DNA from: Epichloe hybrida
Taxonomy: Eukaryota; Ascomycota; Sordariomycetes; Hypocreales; Clavicipitaceae
Direction: 5' to 3'
Length of the DNA: 64,000 nt
NCBI GenBank assembly: GCA_019022495.1
Contig: JAFEKR010000003.1
Location: forward strand, 1,364,001 to 1,428,000
The position numbers and the translations under genes were made by a program. Positions 1 to 11,775 of this stretch are shown here, one piece after another (positions within the stretch are counted from its first letter, which is position 1; every line of letters begins with the position of its first letter). The notes beneath the pieces are model-generated. The model worked only from the letters and a program-made list of their open reading frames with translations. It made no database searches and was not told the origin of the DNA.

Positions 1-938
1 ATATTTATTAGGATTCTTTTGATATAAGACCTCAAAAACAGCACTACCGTGACACTTAGCGTAAATAGGGCCACCACCAGTTATAATAGGGTTGGATTCC
101 CCCTTTTTATAGGGGGTATAATCCCTAAAGACCTCCCTAGAATTAATAATATATATAGTCGAACCTATATCATATAATAGGGCCTTTTTTATGTCTTTGC
201 TGTAATAATTAAAACCATTTAAGGTTTTAATTTCTTGATTTTCATCATCCGATTCACTAGAGCTAGAATCAGAGCTACTATTACTAGAGCTCTTATAACT
301 AGTCTTATGAAGGCTAGGCTTCTTGTATGGTTTAAGAGCACCGTTAGAAAGGTTGTAATTTCCTAGCATAAAAGATCCCTCTCTAGAGGTCTCTTTATTA
401 TCCTTTTTATCTGATTTTTAACCTTTTTGCTTCTTTTTCTTCTTCTTATTAGAAGAAGAATTAGAATTAGAAGAGCCCTTATTTTCTTCAGAGCCTTCTT
501 TCTTCTTCTAATCCTTAGGGGCTTTGTCTTTATCCTTAGCCCCTTTTTTAAGGTTTTTAGCCCTATAATTCAGGGCTTTGGATACCGTAGATGATTTATC
601 CCTTTGTTTTGCTAGAAGGTCTGCTATTAAAAATTAAAGATTTAGGGCTTCTAGGGGAGCCCCTATAGCCCTATTCGTGCGCATGCTAAATCGTTGCCTC
701 TCAGCCTACTGAGGGAAGGTTAATTTTAGGGATTGAAGATATTGATTAACCTGATCTATAGGAGCAATCAGGACCCTAGAAATTAATAATCTAGCTAGTA
801 GATTATTAAAGACTGCATTAAAGGATTCTAAAGTCCCCTTAAACTCTTGAAAATTCAGGTTATAAAATTCTAAGTATAGGGACCCCCTCTAGATTTCAAC
901 GCTATGTGAATATTGCCTTATAAGTAAATTATAGGCTT

Positions 939-1115
939 TGTGAGGCGCTGTACGTTGTGGGGCGCGAGGCCTACAGGGCAGCCCACAGGGCATTGTGTGT
1001 GCGCAAGCAATAGTACAGGTCTTAAGTAATTGTAAGGTGCAATGTTAGCAACGGCTAGCATTGGCGGATCTTTTGGTCTATTGGGATTCCTAGCACACCT
1101 TCTAGGTCTCTTACA
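939..1115 (+). repeat. TRIM 5' LTR (177 bp)
   Basis: It has TG...CA ends. Compared with the 3' LTR there are a few differences in the first half (a G/A, a C/T, a two-base change and a 4 bp TGTG length difference), and the second half looks identical. The proposed RNA start is near 1050, where AACGGCTAGCAT pairs with the downstream primer site. Confidence 0.92.
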
Positions 1116-1118
1116 ATT

Positions 1119-1130
1119 ATGCTAGCCGTT
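1119..1130 (+). other. TRIM self-priming primer binding site
   Basis: ATGCTAGCCGTT is the exact reverse complement of AACGGCTAGCAT inside the LTR (1050-1061). This matches the Tf1 design, in which the 5' end of the RNA folds back as its own primer. Confidence 0.65.
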
Positions 1131-1368
1131 ACGGGTCTTCTAGCTACTAGTCCTAGGTTTAAATCCTGTGTGAATTGCTTAGGCTAGGCAGCTTACGTCA
1201 GGCTCACAGGGCAGGTACGGGTCAGGGCCGTTATATCGGGCGCCGTACTAGGACTTAGGGGTTCGTAATTACTGATTATCCGAAGGCCACGGAAGCCGGG
1301 CCTAAGCCCTGACTAGACGGTGGCGGCAGCGCTGGCTTGGGACGAGCCCTAGGGAAGGGAAGGATAAT

Positions 1369-1541
1369 TGTGAGGCGCTATACGTTGTGGGGCGCGAGGC
1401 CTATAGGGCAGCCCACAGGGTGTTGTGCGCAAGCAATAGTACAGGTCTTAAGTAATTGTAAGGTGCAATGTTAGCAACGGCTAGCATTGGCGGATCTTTT
1501 GGTCTATTGGGATTCCTAGCACACCTTCTAGGTCTCTTACA
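1369..1541 (+). repeat. TRIM 3' LTR (173 bp)
   Basis: It starts at TG right after AGGGAAGGGAAGGATAAT, a polypurine tract plus four bases, ends TTACA, and is followed by the GGCTT duplication. Confidence 0.92.
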
Positions 1542-2066
1542 GGCTTCTTTAGGTGATTTTTGCTAAGTTATAGCGGCTTGGGGTCCTTCCGTATAACTAT
1601 CCCTTAATAATATAAGGATAATAGCTTGATCCGGATCCCCTAGCGCCCTAGAACTCTCCGGATTATCTAGAAAATTAGGCATGCCTAAAGCTCTAAATTA
1701 GATAGTTAGGGCTTGTTTCCATTGTTCGAAATTTTCGGCTCCTTTAAGCCTAGCAGTCTCTGGAAAACTATAAACCCTTTTATTAAATTCCTTAATAATT
1801 AAATTATTAAAGGTTGCTTGTATAGAGCTAGATTCAGCTTGATTTTCTTAAATAGGCTGCTAATCTTGCTGCTGACTAGCGGGCTTATCAGATTCCACCC
1901 CCTCCATACAACTATTTATAGTTATAGATAGGCTTTCTAGCTTCTCTAATAACTAGTCTATAGTTGCTTGTTGCTTAATAGCCTGCTCTTTTAGCTAGTT
2001 ATTTAGAACCTCTTGCGCACTAGGGTCAGGGATAACAGGTCCCTTTCCCTTTCCTTTGGTATCTAT

Positions 2067-2310
2067 TTTCCTTTTTATAGAAGGGAAAAGCTTCTATATC
2101 ATACTAAAATTCCTTTTTATAGAAGGGAATTGCTTCCTTTTTCGCACGTCCTTCCTTTTTTATAGAAGGGAAGTCTTCTATAACCACAATTAATTCCTTT
2201 TTATAGAAGGGAAAAGCTTCTTTATTCGCAATTAATTCCTTTTTATAGAAGGGAAAAAGCTTCTATCTCGCGGATCCTTCCTTTTTTATAGAAGGGAAGT
2301 CTTCTGTACT
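2067..2310. repeat. six hairpin-forming repeats of about 42 bp in the leader of element Y
   Basis: Six units begin near 2067, 2110, 2151, 2193, 2235 and 2276, a period of 41-43 bp. Each has the core TTCCTTTTTATAGAAGGGAA, an imperfect inverted repeat, most followed by a GCTTCT or GTCTTCT tail. The sequence between cores varies while the core is kept. They lie between primer site and gag start, where a packaging or translation signal would be expected. Confidence 0.8.
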
Positions 2311-2350
2311 CGCACACAAAGTGACCTAAACGAAATCTATAGTGATAGAG

Positions 2351-2365
2351 CCGGGCTCATAACCT
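2351..2365 (-). other. primer binding site matching the anticodon arm of initiator tRNA-Met
   Basis: On the minus strand AGGTTATGAGCCCGG follows the LTR. Its core GGTTATGAGCCC is complementary to the GGGCUCAUAACC anticodon arm typical of eukaryotic initiator tRNA-Met. That is the half-tRNA priming known for Drosophila copia. The tRNA comparison is from memory. Confidence 0.6.
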
Positions 2366-2367
2366 AT

Positions 2368-2445
2368 TGAAATGAAAAGAGTGGACTGATCCGACTGAAC
2401 CTAGGATTACAAAGCCTTATATATTTTTAACAATATATTTTAACA
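2368..2445 (-). repeat. putative short 5' LTR of Copia element Y
   Basis: The segment starts TGTTA at 2445 (minus strand) and ends TTTCA at 2368, next to the primer site. It holds an AT-rich direct repeat of TGTTAAAA-ATATAT. At 78 bp it is short for a Copia LTR, and the partner LTR is outside the window, so the limits rest only on TG...CA ends, the primer site and the break in G2. Confidence 0.45.
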
Positions 2446-4768
2446 AGGTTAACTCCTAAGTAAAAGGGAGGGGAAAAGCTAGTCTATAGTTACGTAGCAT
2501 AAGGGGCCTCCTAATATATAAAGACTAGGTAGTTATTCCATAGGAGCCTACCTTATAATAGAAGCTTTTATAGTTACACTATAATAATCTATTAGTAGGT
2601 TACTTTAGGACTAAATACACTCTAAAGCTACTAAAATATTACTATTAGTAGCTAGTAATAAGTAAAGCTATTTTAGACTATATATCTAGCTATAGAGTAT
2701 GCTAGTATATAGTAGTAAGATAGTACTACCCTTATAGAAGCCTTAAATTACTACTAATACTAAGGTAACTATAGGCAGAGATCTTAATAGACTTTATTAT
2801 AGGTTTGCTACTAGTGCAGCTAGGTAAGCAAGAAACTAACATAATCCTAGTAATTATAAACTAATTTACTAAGTACTTTATCTTCCTTTCTATAAAGACT
2901 ATAATTAATATAGTTAAATTAGTAAAGTTATTTTATAAGAAGATTAAGCTATAATTTAGAGCGCTAGAGGGTATTATATCTAATAGAGGGTTAGTATTTA
3001 TAAGCTAATTCTAGTTAGAGGTATATTACTAGTTATATATAAAGTAAAGGCTTTTAATAGCGTTTTACCCCTAAACTAATAGGTAAATAAAGAGAATAAA
3101 TTAGGTACTTAAGTATTACCTATAATATTTTATTTAAGAGAACTAATAACTATAGCTAAAGCTACTCCTAATAGCCTAATTTATATTTAATAATACTATT
3201 AATAGGATAATAGGCTACTCCCTTAACTACACTCTTATAGGCTATTTACCTAAGTTTTACCTTACTCTTAAGGGTAAGAGTATAGAGAGGGAGGTCCTAG
3301 AGGCTTATATATATATTAAAAAGCTATATAAGGTTAGGGAGAAACTAGTATATAACTAGATAAGGGCTACTAAAGCGTAAGCGAAGTACTATAACTAGAG
3401 ATATTAGCTAATAACCTTAAAAAGATAAGACTTAGTACTACTATTAGCAAAGAATATTAGGCTTAAGGATATAAAATAGAAGCTAAACCTAAGATTTATT
3501 AGGCTATTTTAGATACTTAATGCTATAGGCAAATAAGCATACTAACTAGCGCTACCTAATAAGTATAGCTAACTATATAATATATTCTATATTAGCCTAT
3601 TAGAGCTATAGAATCGCTAGGAAGACAACCTAGATAAGGATATACTAATACTAGACCTTAAAGATAATAATAATAAGTTTAAAGTTTAAGAAGTTAGGGA
3701 TTATAGGAAGATATATAAAGGTAATAAATACCTAGTAAAATAAAAGAGCTAGCTAAGCAAATATAATTAATAGGTAGTATTAGAAGATATAGAAGGTGCT
3801 TAATACATAATTTAAGCTTTCTATTAAAGTAAAATAAGTAGAAAGTATAGTAAGATATAAGTAAGTTATAAGTAATAAGGGATAAGGTAATTATAAAAAA
3901 GGCCTAGCCTTATTAGCTACTATTACACTCTAATTAAAACCCTTATTAGACTATTTACTAAATAATAAAAGAAAAGATACTTATAAGGAAGGGAGTCTTA
4001 TAGGAAACCCTTCTATAGTTACCCCCTTATATATTAAAATAACGCTATTATAAAGGAGGTACTTAGCACCCTTACTCTTATCCTCCTAAACCACTACCTC
4101 TATTACCTAGAAAAACTAATACTTTACTACCCCCTAAGGCATAAATCCTAAATTATAATATTATAGCTATAAAGTTATTTTTCTCTTCTAGGAATTATAA
4201 TATATAGCGTAGTTTAGCTATAAAAGTTAGTAAATAAGTAATAAAGGAGAAGTAATAACTTATAATCCCTAGAGTAAGGGTAAAATATATAGTAACTAAA
4301 AGTTACTAGTGTAAAATAATATACTAATTATATATAGCTAAAGCAGCTTACCTAGGGAGTAAGTAAAGGTCTAGAGAATATATAATAAAACATACCTAAT
4401 AGACCTTAGTAGCCCTAGTTAAACTAAAGGAAATATAATAAGCTATATTAGCGTAATTAAACCCTAAAATAAGGTTTAGATAATAGGTACTAAAATAGTA
4501 GTAAGTTACCTTAGAAAACATATAATTATTAGGGTTATAATGGTCCTAATTACTTAGGGTATTTATTAAAGTTTTTACTTAATTAAGGGTAGTAAGAAAA
4601 TCTAGAAAATCCCCTTATATAATTAGTATTACCTAGAGAGATATAGGTAATTAGGGTCTAAAAGAGTAGGGAATATAATATACTTACTATCTTATAAGTA
4701 TTACTACATTTAATACACTAGATATAATACTTTAAATATTTCCCTTTAATAATAGTAGTTAGTATACT
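2446..4768 (+). mobile_element. G2 gypsy copy A, left segment (integrase region)
   Basis: Plus-strand RIP-mutated pol of a Ty3/gypsy element. With RIP stops read through, the integrase core appears at about 2790-3150: a DFITGL-like start, a DRFTKY-like block, an SNRG...FTS block and a YPQTN block matching the usual HPQTDGQTER. The same sequence recurs in copy B (26,685-28,945) and, reversed, in copy C. The 5' half is cut away by Copia Y. The segment ends at the G1 insertion; the duplication ATACT is at 4764-4768. Non-functional. Confidence 0.85.
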
Positions 4769-4987
4769 TGTAAGGGCTTAGGCTTTGCCCAAGCATTTTC
4801 CATACAGCAGGAAGGGTAGGGGCAAGCAGGATTAGGTAAGGTAAGGAAAGGGGGGCTTACATAAGAAGCTAAGGGGGTATAAGGGGTATTACTAGGGATA
4901 GCCTCTTCTCCTTTCCCTTCTCTTCCCTAAGTCTCCTAATACTATATTAATACCTTATTATAGCCGCCTAGGGGCTAGTCTATAATA
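4769..4987 (+). repeat. G1 copy 1, 5' LTR
   Basis: It begins TGTAAGGGCTTAGGC and ends TATAATA (CATAACA in the sister LTR). It holds a long pyrimidine run just before AAGTCTCCTAAT (4929-4940), a plausible fungal transcription start and the partner of the primer site. Confidence 0.92.
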
Positions 4988-4999
4988 ATTAAGAGACTT
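4988..4999 (+). other. G1 self-priming primer binding site
   Basis: ATTAAGAGACTT starts on the first base after the LTR. It is complementary to the LTR segment at 4929-4940 (11 of 12, the mismatch being a C/T) and matches the other copies of that segment perfectly. Confidence 0.7.
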
Positions 5000-5035
5000 C
5001 CTTTAGTCTAATAAGAAGGCTACTAAAAGAAACAA

Positions 5036-6260
5036 AGTAAATAATAATGGACCTAATAGACACGCTTTAGCCTTACGACTAACCTAGCTAGGGGACTTAC
5101 ACCCCCCTATCCAAAGCCACGGTACCACTAGAAGCCTAGAATGCCTAGTTTAAGACGCTTTAACTAATACTAGCATAGTAGGCAAGGGTAATTAAGAGCC
5201 TATAATAACATATACATATAAACCTAGAATTAGTAGCATAATAAAACTTCCTACTAAATGCCCTAATAGACCCTACTAGAATTAATCCGGATTATATTTT
5301 ACTTTAGGGGCTAGCCTTACTATTCCTTATATCACAAATCCGCCAAAAACCAATTCCTATAGGTGACTTATATAACGGTAATAAGGCTATATTTACTACC
5401 TAGAAGTTCCTAATAGAATATAAGTTAGAGGTAAACAAGGACTTTATTAGGTCTAATAAGGACTAATAGGTATTTATTTACTAGAACCTATTGCCTAAGG
5501 TTTAGGCTTAGATTATATTATTCTTTAAGATAGGCTATATAAATAACTATAACCCTATAGCTTTCCTAACTTACTTAGAGATACTTTATGTAAATCCCTA
5601 TAGATAGGAGATAGCCCTTATAGAACTTAACTAGATAGAATAAGGGGTAAGGGAGCTATTTACTATATTTTTTGTTTATTTTAAATAGAAACTCTCCCTA
5701 GTAAGGGGGACCTATTAGACTAAGGATATTAAGCTTACTAAGCTTTAACACGCACTTAATAAGTATATAAGAGAAATATCTATTAGTAAGGGGATAAGCT
5801 AAATAGAATACTATATTATAGTTACTTAGTACTATAGTATTATAGTTAATATTAAATCTTATGCCTTAGAGAAAAAGTTTTAGAACTAATATAGACCCTA
5901 GCTAGGCTAACTTACCCCCTAATAAACGGACTATAATAGTAATACACCTATAATAGGAGTGTGTGCTATAATGACTTAATAGGGCAAGTAAAATAAGCTA
6001 GATAAGAAGAATAAGGGCCTAAAGAGAAATATAAATTAGCTAAGGGCTAAGTAGGTAACTTAGGCAAAACTAACTAAATACTACTAAGAGGGGTGCTACC
6101 TATGTTACAGATCTAAGGACTATTATATCTAGGAATATACCTTCCTCCTGCCCTACTAACCTAAGGTCTAGATTAACTTATATAGGGTAGACGTGGAAAG
6201 CGTGGATAAGGAGGTTACTATAAACTCCTTAGAAAATAAGTAGCCCTTAAGTAAAGTCTT
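5036..6260 (+). pseudogene. G1 copy 1 gag, RIP-mutated
   Basis: A gag frame can be followed with many TAA/TAG. The zinc-knuckle remnant is at 6094-6138: the first two Cys codons survive (CYLC), and the expected His and last Cys both read TAT, as CAT to TAT and TGT to TAT transitions would give. Limits are approximate. Confidence 0.65.
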
Positions 6261-9200
6261 ATATAGGGGCAGAGGGGCTAGCTAGTAGCTATAGATTTAG
6301 ATAAGTATAGCTAGTTTATAGATATAGATAGAGATATAGATTAATATATAGACTAACTACCTTTCTTAATCCTAGTACTCTTTAATATATATTTTTATAT
6401 TAATATCTAGATTAATTATAGCTGTAATTACTATAGTGCTATTAGTAAATTAGTAGTAAGATAGCTTAGCCTAGAGCTTATATAACTACTAAAATAAAGG
6501 CAGGTGTATACTATAGTGGAAATAGAGAGAAGAGGGAGGTAATAAAGAGAGGAGTCCTTCTTTATTACCTATATAGTATAAGCTAGTATTAATATTAATA
6601 GGTGGGAGTTATTAGTATACTTATATATTATCCTAGGTCTTACCTAGGATATTATCTTTAGTATGCTATAGCTAGAGCACTATAATGTTGTAATTTATAT
6701 GGTAAAATAGTAACTAGTAATTAGTATAACGGAGGGCCTTTGTGTTTTAGAAGCTACTAAGCGTAGGGGGGAAGCCCTAGTATAGGGGATTATTAGTTCC
6801 TTATATATGGCTAAGGCGTGATAGGCATAAAAAATAAGGGATACTATAATAAGGTTTATAGCTATAAGCCTTAAAGAAATAATAATAGTGCTATAGATTA
6901 TAGCGCTTAAAATAAAACTAGATAGCTTTAATATAGCTATGTTACTAAGGGAATTAGCGGACTTTATGAATCTTTTTAATAAGGCTAAAGCTAATGGCCT
7001 ACCCCTGTATAGGGGTTCCCTTAATTATTATATATGTTTACGTAAGAATCCGGACAGATCCGAACTAACACTCCTATAGGGTTTACTATATAATATACTA
7101 AGGGATTAGTTATTAGAGGTTCGTCGCTAGATAATAAATCTAATAGATAAGGGCTAGATTTATACTAGCTCCTTATTAGCTATAGCCCTTATCCTCCTTA
7201 TAAAGAAAGCAAATAAGGGATAGTGGTTTTGTATAGACTATTACGCACTTAATAAGATTATAGTATAGGATTAATATTTACTCCTATTAATTAAGGAGAC
7301 ACTACGCTCCCTCTCCTAGGCATATTAGTTTATAAAGGTAAACATTTATATAGTGTTTTATAAACTATAGATAGCTAAGGGTAAGGAGCACCTTATTGCC
7401 TTTTATACTAGGTTTAGACTATTTAAATAGTTAGTTTGTCTATTTAGCCTAGTAAGTACACTAGTAACCTTCTAATAGTATATTAATAAATCCTTAGGGG
7501 ATACATTAGAGAACTTTATAATAGCTTACCTTAATAATATTCTAGTCTACTCTAGGGGATTAAGGAAGGACTATATAGTAAAGGTATAATTAATATTAGG
7601 ATGCTTACGTTCTATAAGTCTATACCTTAATATTAATAAGTTTGTGTTCGCTATTAAAGAGATCTAATACCTAGGATATATTATTATAGCAAAACGCTTA
7701 ATTTATCCTAATCCTATAAAGGTAGTGGCTATAAGGGAATAGGTAGTACCTATAAAGCTATAGGGGGTCTAAAGCTTCTTAGGGTTTATAAACTTCTATT
7801 ATAACTTTATTAGTGACTTCTCTAAGTTAGCAGCCCCCCTTATTTGTCTTACTAAGAGGAATACCTTATTTTACTAAGGACTAGAGAAGGATAAGGCTTT
7901 TAAGAGGCTAAAGAATGCTTTTATTATATATCCTATCCTAGTATAATAAAATCTAGACTGCCTTATAGTAGTGGAGGCTAACTGCTTAGGAATAGCCCTT
8001 AGTAATTGCCTCTTATAATTAGGACTAGATAGTATATTATACCTAGTGGCCTACCACTTTACTAGTCTTATAGTATTATAGAAGAATTATATAATCTATA
8101 ATAAGGAGCTGCTAGCTATTATTTTATGCTTAAAGGTATAGTTAGCAGAGTTATAAGGCATCTCCTACCTATTTATAATTTATACAGACTATAAGAACCT
8201 AGAGTACTTTATAACACTAAGACTAATGTTAGAACAGCAAGCTTAATAGGCAGACACGCTTACGCTATTTAATTTCTATCTATGTTATAGACCTAGCACA
8301 TAGGCATAACGCCTAGACGCCCTATCTAGGAGGGAACAGGACTAACATAAGGAGTCCTCAAGATAGGGATAGGTTCTATAGCTAATCACGATTATATAAC
8401 TATCCCTATTACTAGAAATAGACCTAGATAAACCTATTATAGCCTTACACACACACTAATTATCCTTGCCTTTAGTAAGGGAGGCCCTCTTTACTAGCAA
8501 GCACCTTTAGGACCTCTAGGACTAGGCTATTATATTAGACCCTACATATAGCATATAACTAAAAGCTATTTAGGAGGGTGCTAGGAAGTTTCCCCGAGAA
8601 GTAATAATAAGAGAATAGGTTGCGAATTATTCTATAAGCGCCTATAGCACGCTATAGTTCTAGGGGCGTATATAGGTCCTAGCCTAGGAACCCCTTATAA
8701 TAACTCTTATCTAATAAAGTTATAACTTACTAGTTACAGGTTACCCTAGCTATAACACTATGTTTTAAATTCTATAATAATAGTTTTATTAGGACGGAAT
8801 ATTATAGGACGTAGCGAGATTTATTTATAACTACTACTATATTAGTAGCTATAAAAGCTATTAGTAATACTAGGGCTTACTAAAGCCTTTACTAATCCCT
8901 AATTGGTTTTAGTTATAAATTTCTATTAACTTTATAACAAACTTGCTAGCTTTATTACCTAAGTAACCTTAATACCTTATAGTTATTATAGATAGGCTAT
9001 TAAAGTTTGTGTAGCTTAAGGCTATAACCTCTATAAAAGCTAAGGATTACGCGGAACGCTTTAAGATAGTTTAGTAGAGGTTTAGAGAATTCCCTTAGTC
9101 TATTATTATAAACTAAGGCTTAGACTAGTTAGAATAATTTTAGATAATATTATATTCCCTAGTAGGGATAGATTAATTACTCTTTACATTACACTATCCT

Positions 9201-10160
9201 TAGACTAATAGTGGTATAGAATAAGCAAACTAGGAGGTATAGGTAATTCTATATATTACTATTTCCTTCTTATAGTATAACTAGCTAGAATACCTTGCCG
9301 CTTATTAACTAGTAATTAATAATAGGACCTTATTAGCCACTAGAGTAAGCCTAAATAGATTACTTTATAAATATAATCTTAAACTAATTTAAACCTAACT
9401 AGATATACCTATATCTATAACTACACTAAAGAGAAGAGCTATTTATTTCCTTAGCTATCTCTAAGAGAGTACCTATTTAGCTTAGGCTATAATAGCTTAT
9501 ATATAGTAATAGTAATAAGATATAATATTAGTATTAAGACACCTAGTAGAATGTTTTTAGGTTAGGGATAAGGTATAGCTATTACTTAGGAATATAAAGA
9601 TAAACTACCCCTTAAGGAAACTTAACTAGGTAGCTATAAAGTATATAGTTATAGAAGTGCTATCCCCTCTTATAGTCTAACTTAATATACTAAGGGGTAT
9701 CTATCTAGTTTTTTATGTAAATCTTATTATATATATAGTAGAAGACTTACTCCTAAGCTAATAGCTATAGGACTTATACCTAGGTCCTAAATAGGTCCTA
9801 GCAGAGAGTAATAATAAGCTTATAGAGAAATATTAGGTTAAGTAAATTCTAGTAGCTTAGAATATATAAGGGTAAGGAGAATAATAGAATATCTTAGTTA
9901 AGTAAGTAAGATACTCCTAACTAATATAGGAGTTACTAGAAAGCATAGAGAAAATATAAGTACTTAATAAATTTAAGGTGAAATAAGGTAATATATAAAC
10001 TAATAATAGACTAAATTAATTTTAGAAAACTTATATAGCTATAAAGACTCCTATAAGTGCCCTAGATACTTACTTACTATATTTTACTACTATTTAATAA
10101 GAATACTTATCTAGTAAGTTATTACCTTAATTACTAGGAGAAGATAGATAGGAGGGTACT
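6260..10160 (+). pseudogene. G1 copy 1 pol (protease, RT, RNase H, integrase, chromodomain), RIP-mutated
   Basis: Reading through RIP stops, RT is at about 6960-7780, with LLIKKANKG (the usual LFVKKKDG block) and CIDYYALNK (cf. VDYRALN). RNase H is at about 7900-8400 and ends in the DALSRR signature. The integrase follows at about 8840-9500. A chromodomain-like segment is at about 9870-9975 (ILVKQVRYSQLIQELLESIE, cf. ILVKWVGY...WEPLE). Dozens of stops make it inactive. Domain limits were estimated by eye. Confidence 0.75.
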
Positions 10161-11775
10161 ACCTCTAGCTAAAGTTATGCTACTACTACTATAGCTATAA
10201 TACCTTCTTTACTAGGTAATAGGTATAGTATAATAAGTTATCTATCTAGTTTATATTAGGTATAACCTAGAACTAGGATAGTATAAGTAAGGTTAGTATA
10301 GGGAGTATAAGTAAGAGGGGGTATAATAGGAGACCTAGTAGGAGAATAGTATATAGGAGAAGGATAGCTAGGAGGAGGAGGTATATTATTTTTAGCTAAA
10401 GGATAGCTAGCTCCTAATAACCTAGGAATATAATTATAAGTTAAACCTAATATAGAAGGATAGTGTAAATAATACTAGTAGTAATGTAAAGGAGATTTAT
10501 TACTTAACCTAGTAATCTAAGAATATTAATAAATCTTATCTTAGTAATAAGGTAATAAAGCTTAGAGGAGTGTAGTAGACTAATTATATATCTTTATATA
10601 TATTACGCTTAGCCTGCCTATGACTTATTAGTTCTATTAGAATAGAATACCTATAACTTATTATATAGATTAAGCTATACTATAACTACCTAAAGGGCTA
10701 GTGCTAACAAAAGGGGTAATATTAAGACTAGTTATATTTATTATAGTAGTATTTATAGCTAGGGATGCCCTAAGGGCTAACTAAATAGGAGCTAGGTTAA
10801 ACTAAGCCTAGGTAAGGAGGGAGTTTTACTAATTAATAAGGTAGTAATACCTTTAAGATAGGATAGGTATTTTCTTTTTTATTTCCTTAGTCTTTAGGAC
10901 TCTAGGTTTAATAATATATATACCTATAGTAATCTTTACCTTAATATCCTTTAATATATAATAGAGATATAGGTTAGTAAATAAGAGCCTAGTATGCTAA
11001 ATATAGGTAAGATATTACCTTTAACATAGAGAATAGGATTCCCTAGACTTAGGTAGGTAGTATTCTAGTATACTAGTAGTAAGGGCCTGTTTTATATATA
11101 GCCTATAAGGGCGCTAGATAGATTAGGGGGTGGTATATTATTTATTATTAGAGTTACCTTCTATAAGGAACTTACTAATAAAATAGGATAAGGGTATTAT
11201 AGAAGTAGCTAGGGATAGAGGAGGGTTAGATAGATTATAAGGTATATCTAATAAGGGAGTAATTATCTAAGAAGTAAGGACTAATAGAAGAAAGGGAAGG
11301 TATAATAGAACTATAATAATAGATAGATAGTGTTATATAAGGGAAGGTAAGATATAATAAGAAACTAAGTAGGATATTTATATGTGGTTTAGTACCTATA
11401 TTAGGTAATTAATAAACTAGTAGGGGTAGGGTTAGAGACTATAATAAAATAATAGATTAGTAAGGTAAACATGTTATATACCCTTATTAAATAAATTATA
11501 AACTAGTGGGGGTGGGGGCTAGATATTATAATAATAACAGGTTAGCAAGGTAAATGTGTTATACGCATAATAATAGCATAATAAGCTAGCGGGACATAGG
11601 TATTATATACCTAATAGCAATAAGCAAGGAATAGGATTAAATGTGATTAAATACCTGCTAGATAATTTACAGAAAGGTAGTAGCGAAGGTAGGAGTAATT
11701 TACCTTATTTACTAATGGCATAATAGGGTATGCTATAATAAAGGGGCGGGCTTAATAAGACTAAGTAAGGGTATA
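10160..11775 (+). other. G1 copy 1, 1.6 kb tail between chromodomain and 3' LTR
   Basis: No sense-strand domain is visible. The minus strand (about 11,340 down to 10,200) reads as a protein-like tract if RIP stops are ignored; the same tract lies on the plus strand of copy 2 (from 13,444). At 11,408-11,575 there are two imperfect tandem units of about 83 bp containing the shared blocks AAACTAGT and GTAAAC/GTAAAT. Confidence 0.5.

Larger units (their letters stand above)
939..1541 (+). mobile_element. TRIM: 603 bp non-coding LTR retrotransposon with intact ends
   Basis: Two direct repeats (939-1115 and 1369-1541), both TGTGAGGCGC...TCTTACA, flank a 253 bp core without coding capacity. The 5 bp duplication GGCTT is perfect (934-938 and 1542-1546). 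A purine tract (1351-1364) precedes the 3' LTR and a self-complementary primer site (1119-1130) follows the 5' LTR by 3 nt, so the element reads on the plus strand. It is visibly GC-richer than the AT-rich host and almost free of RIP changes. It splits the gag of Copia Y. Having no gag or pol, it must be mobilised in trans; its TGTGAGGC end resembles that of G2. Confidence 0.92.
1..2066 (-). pseudogene. Copia gag-protease of element Y, split by a TRIM and carrying RIP stops
   Basis: The minus-strand frame is nearly continuous once TAA/TAG are taken as mutated CAA/CAG. It begins near 2066 with ATA where ATG is expected, followed by a K/G-rich start and a glutamine-rich coiled-coil-like stretch. 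Next comes the Copia-gag type motif LKGAENFEQWKQAL, then the TRIM (939-1541), then more gag, a lysine/serine-rich segment (421-480) and an acidic serine stretch. The aspartic-protease signature DIGST is at about 150-164, with a downstream GGGPIYAKCHG. Stops include 418-420 and 511-513. From about 417 to base 1 the frame is open. No zinc knuckle was found. The family is Copia gag/PR; the function is lost. Confidence 0.75.
1..2445 (-). mobile_element. Copia-type LTR retrotransposon Y, 5' part (runs off the left edge)
   Basis: Reading right to left there is a TGTTA terminus at 2445, a short putative LTR, a primer site complementary to part of initiator tRNA-Met, a repeat-rich leader, then a gag-protease frame leaving the window at base 1. 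It interrupts G2 copy A at 2445/2446, since A continues at 2446 exactly where sister copy B (about 26,685) has uninterrupted sequence. The expected target duplication AGGTT (2446-2450) cannot be checked because the other end lies outside. Stops are sparse compared with the G2 copies, so it is a younger, lightly RIP-mutated insertion. A TRIM splits its gag. Confidence 0.75.
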
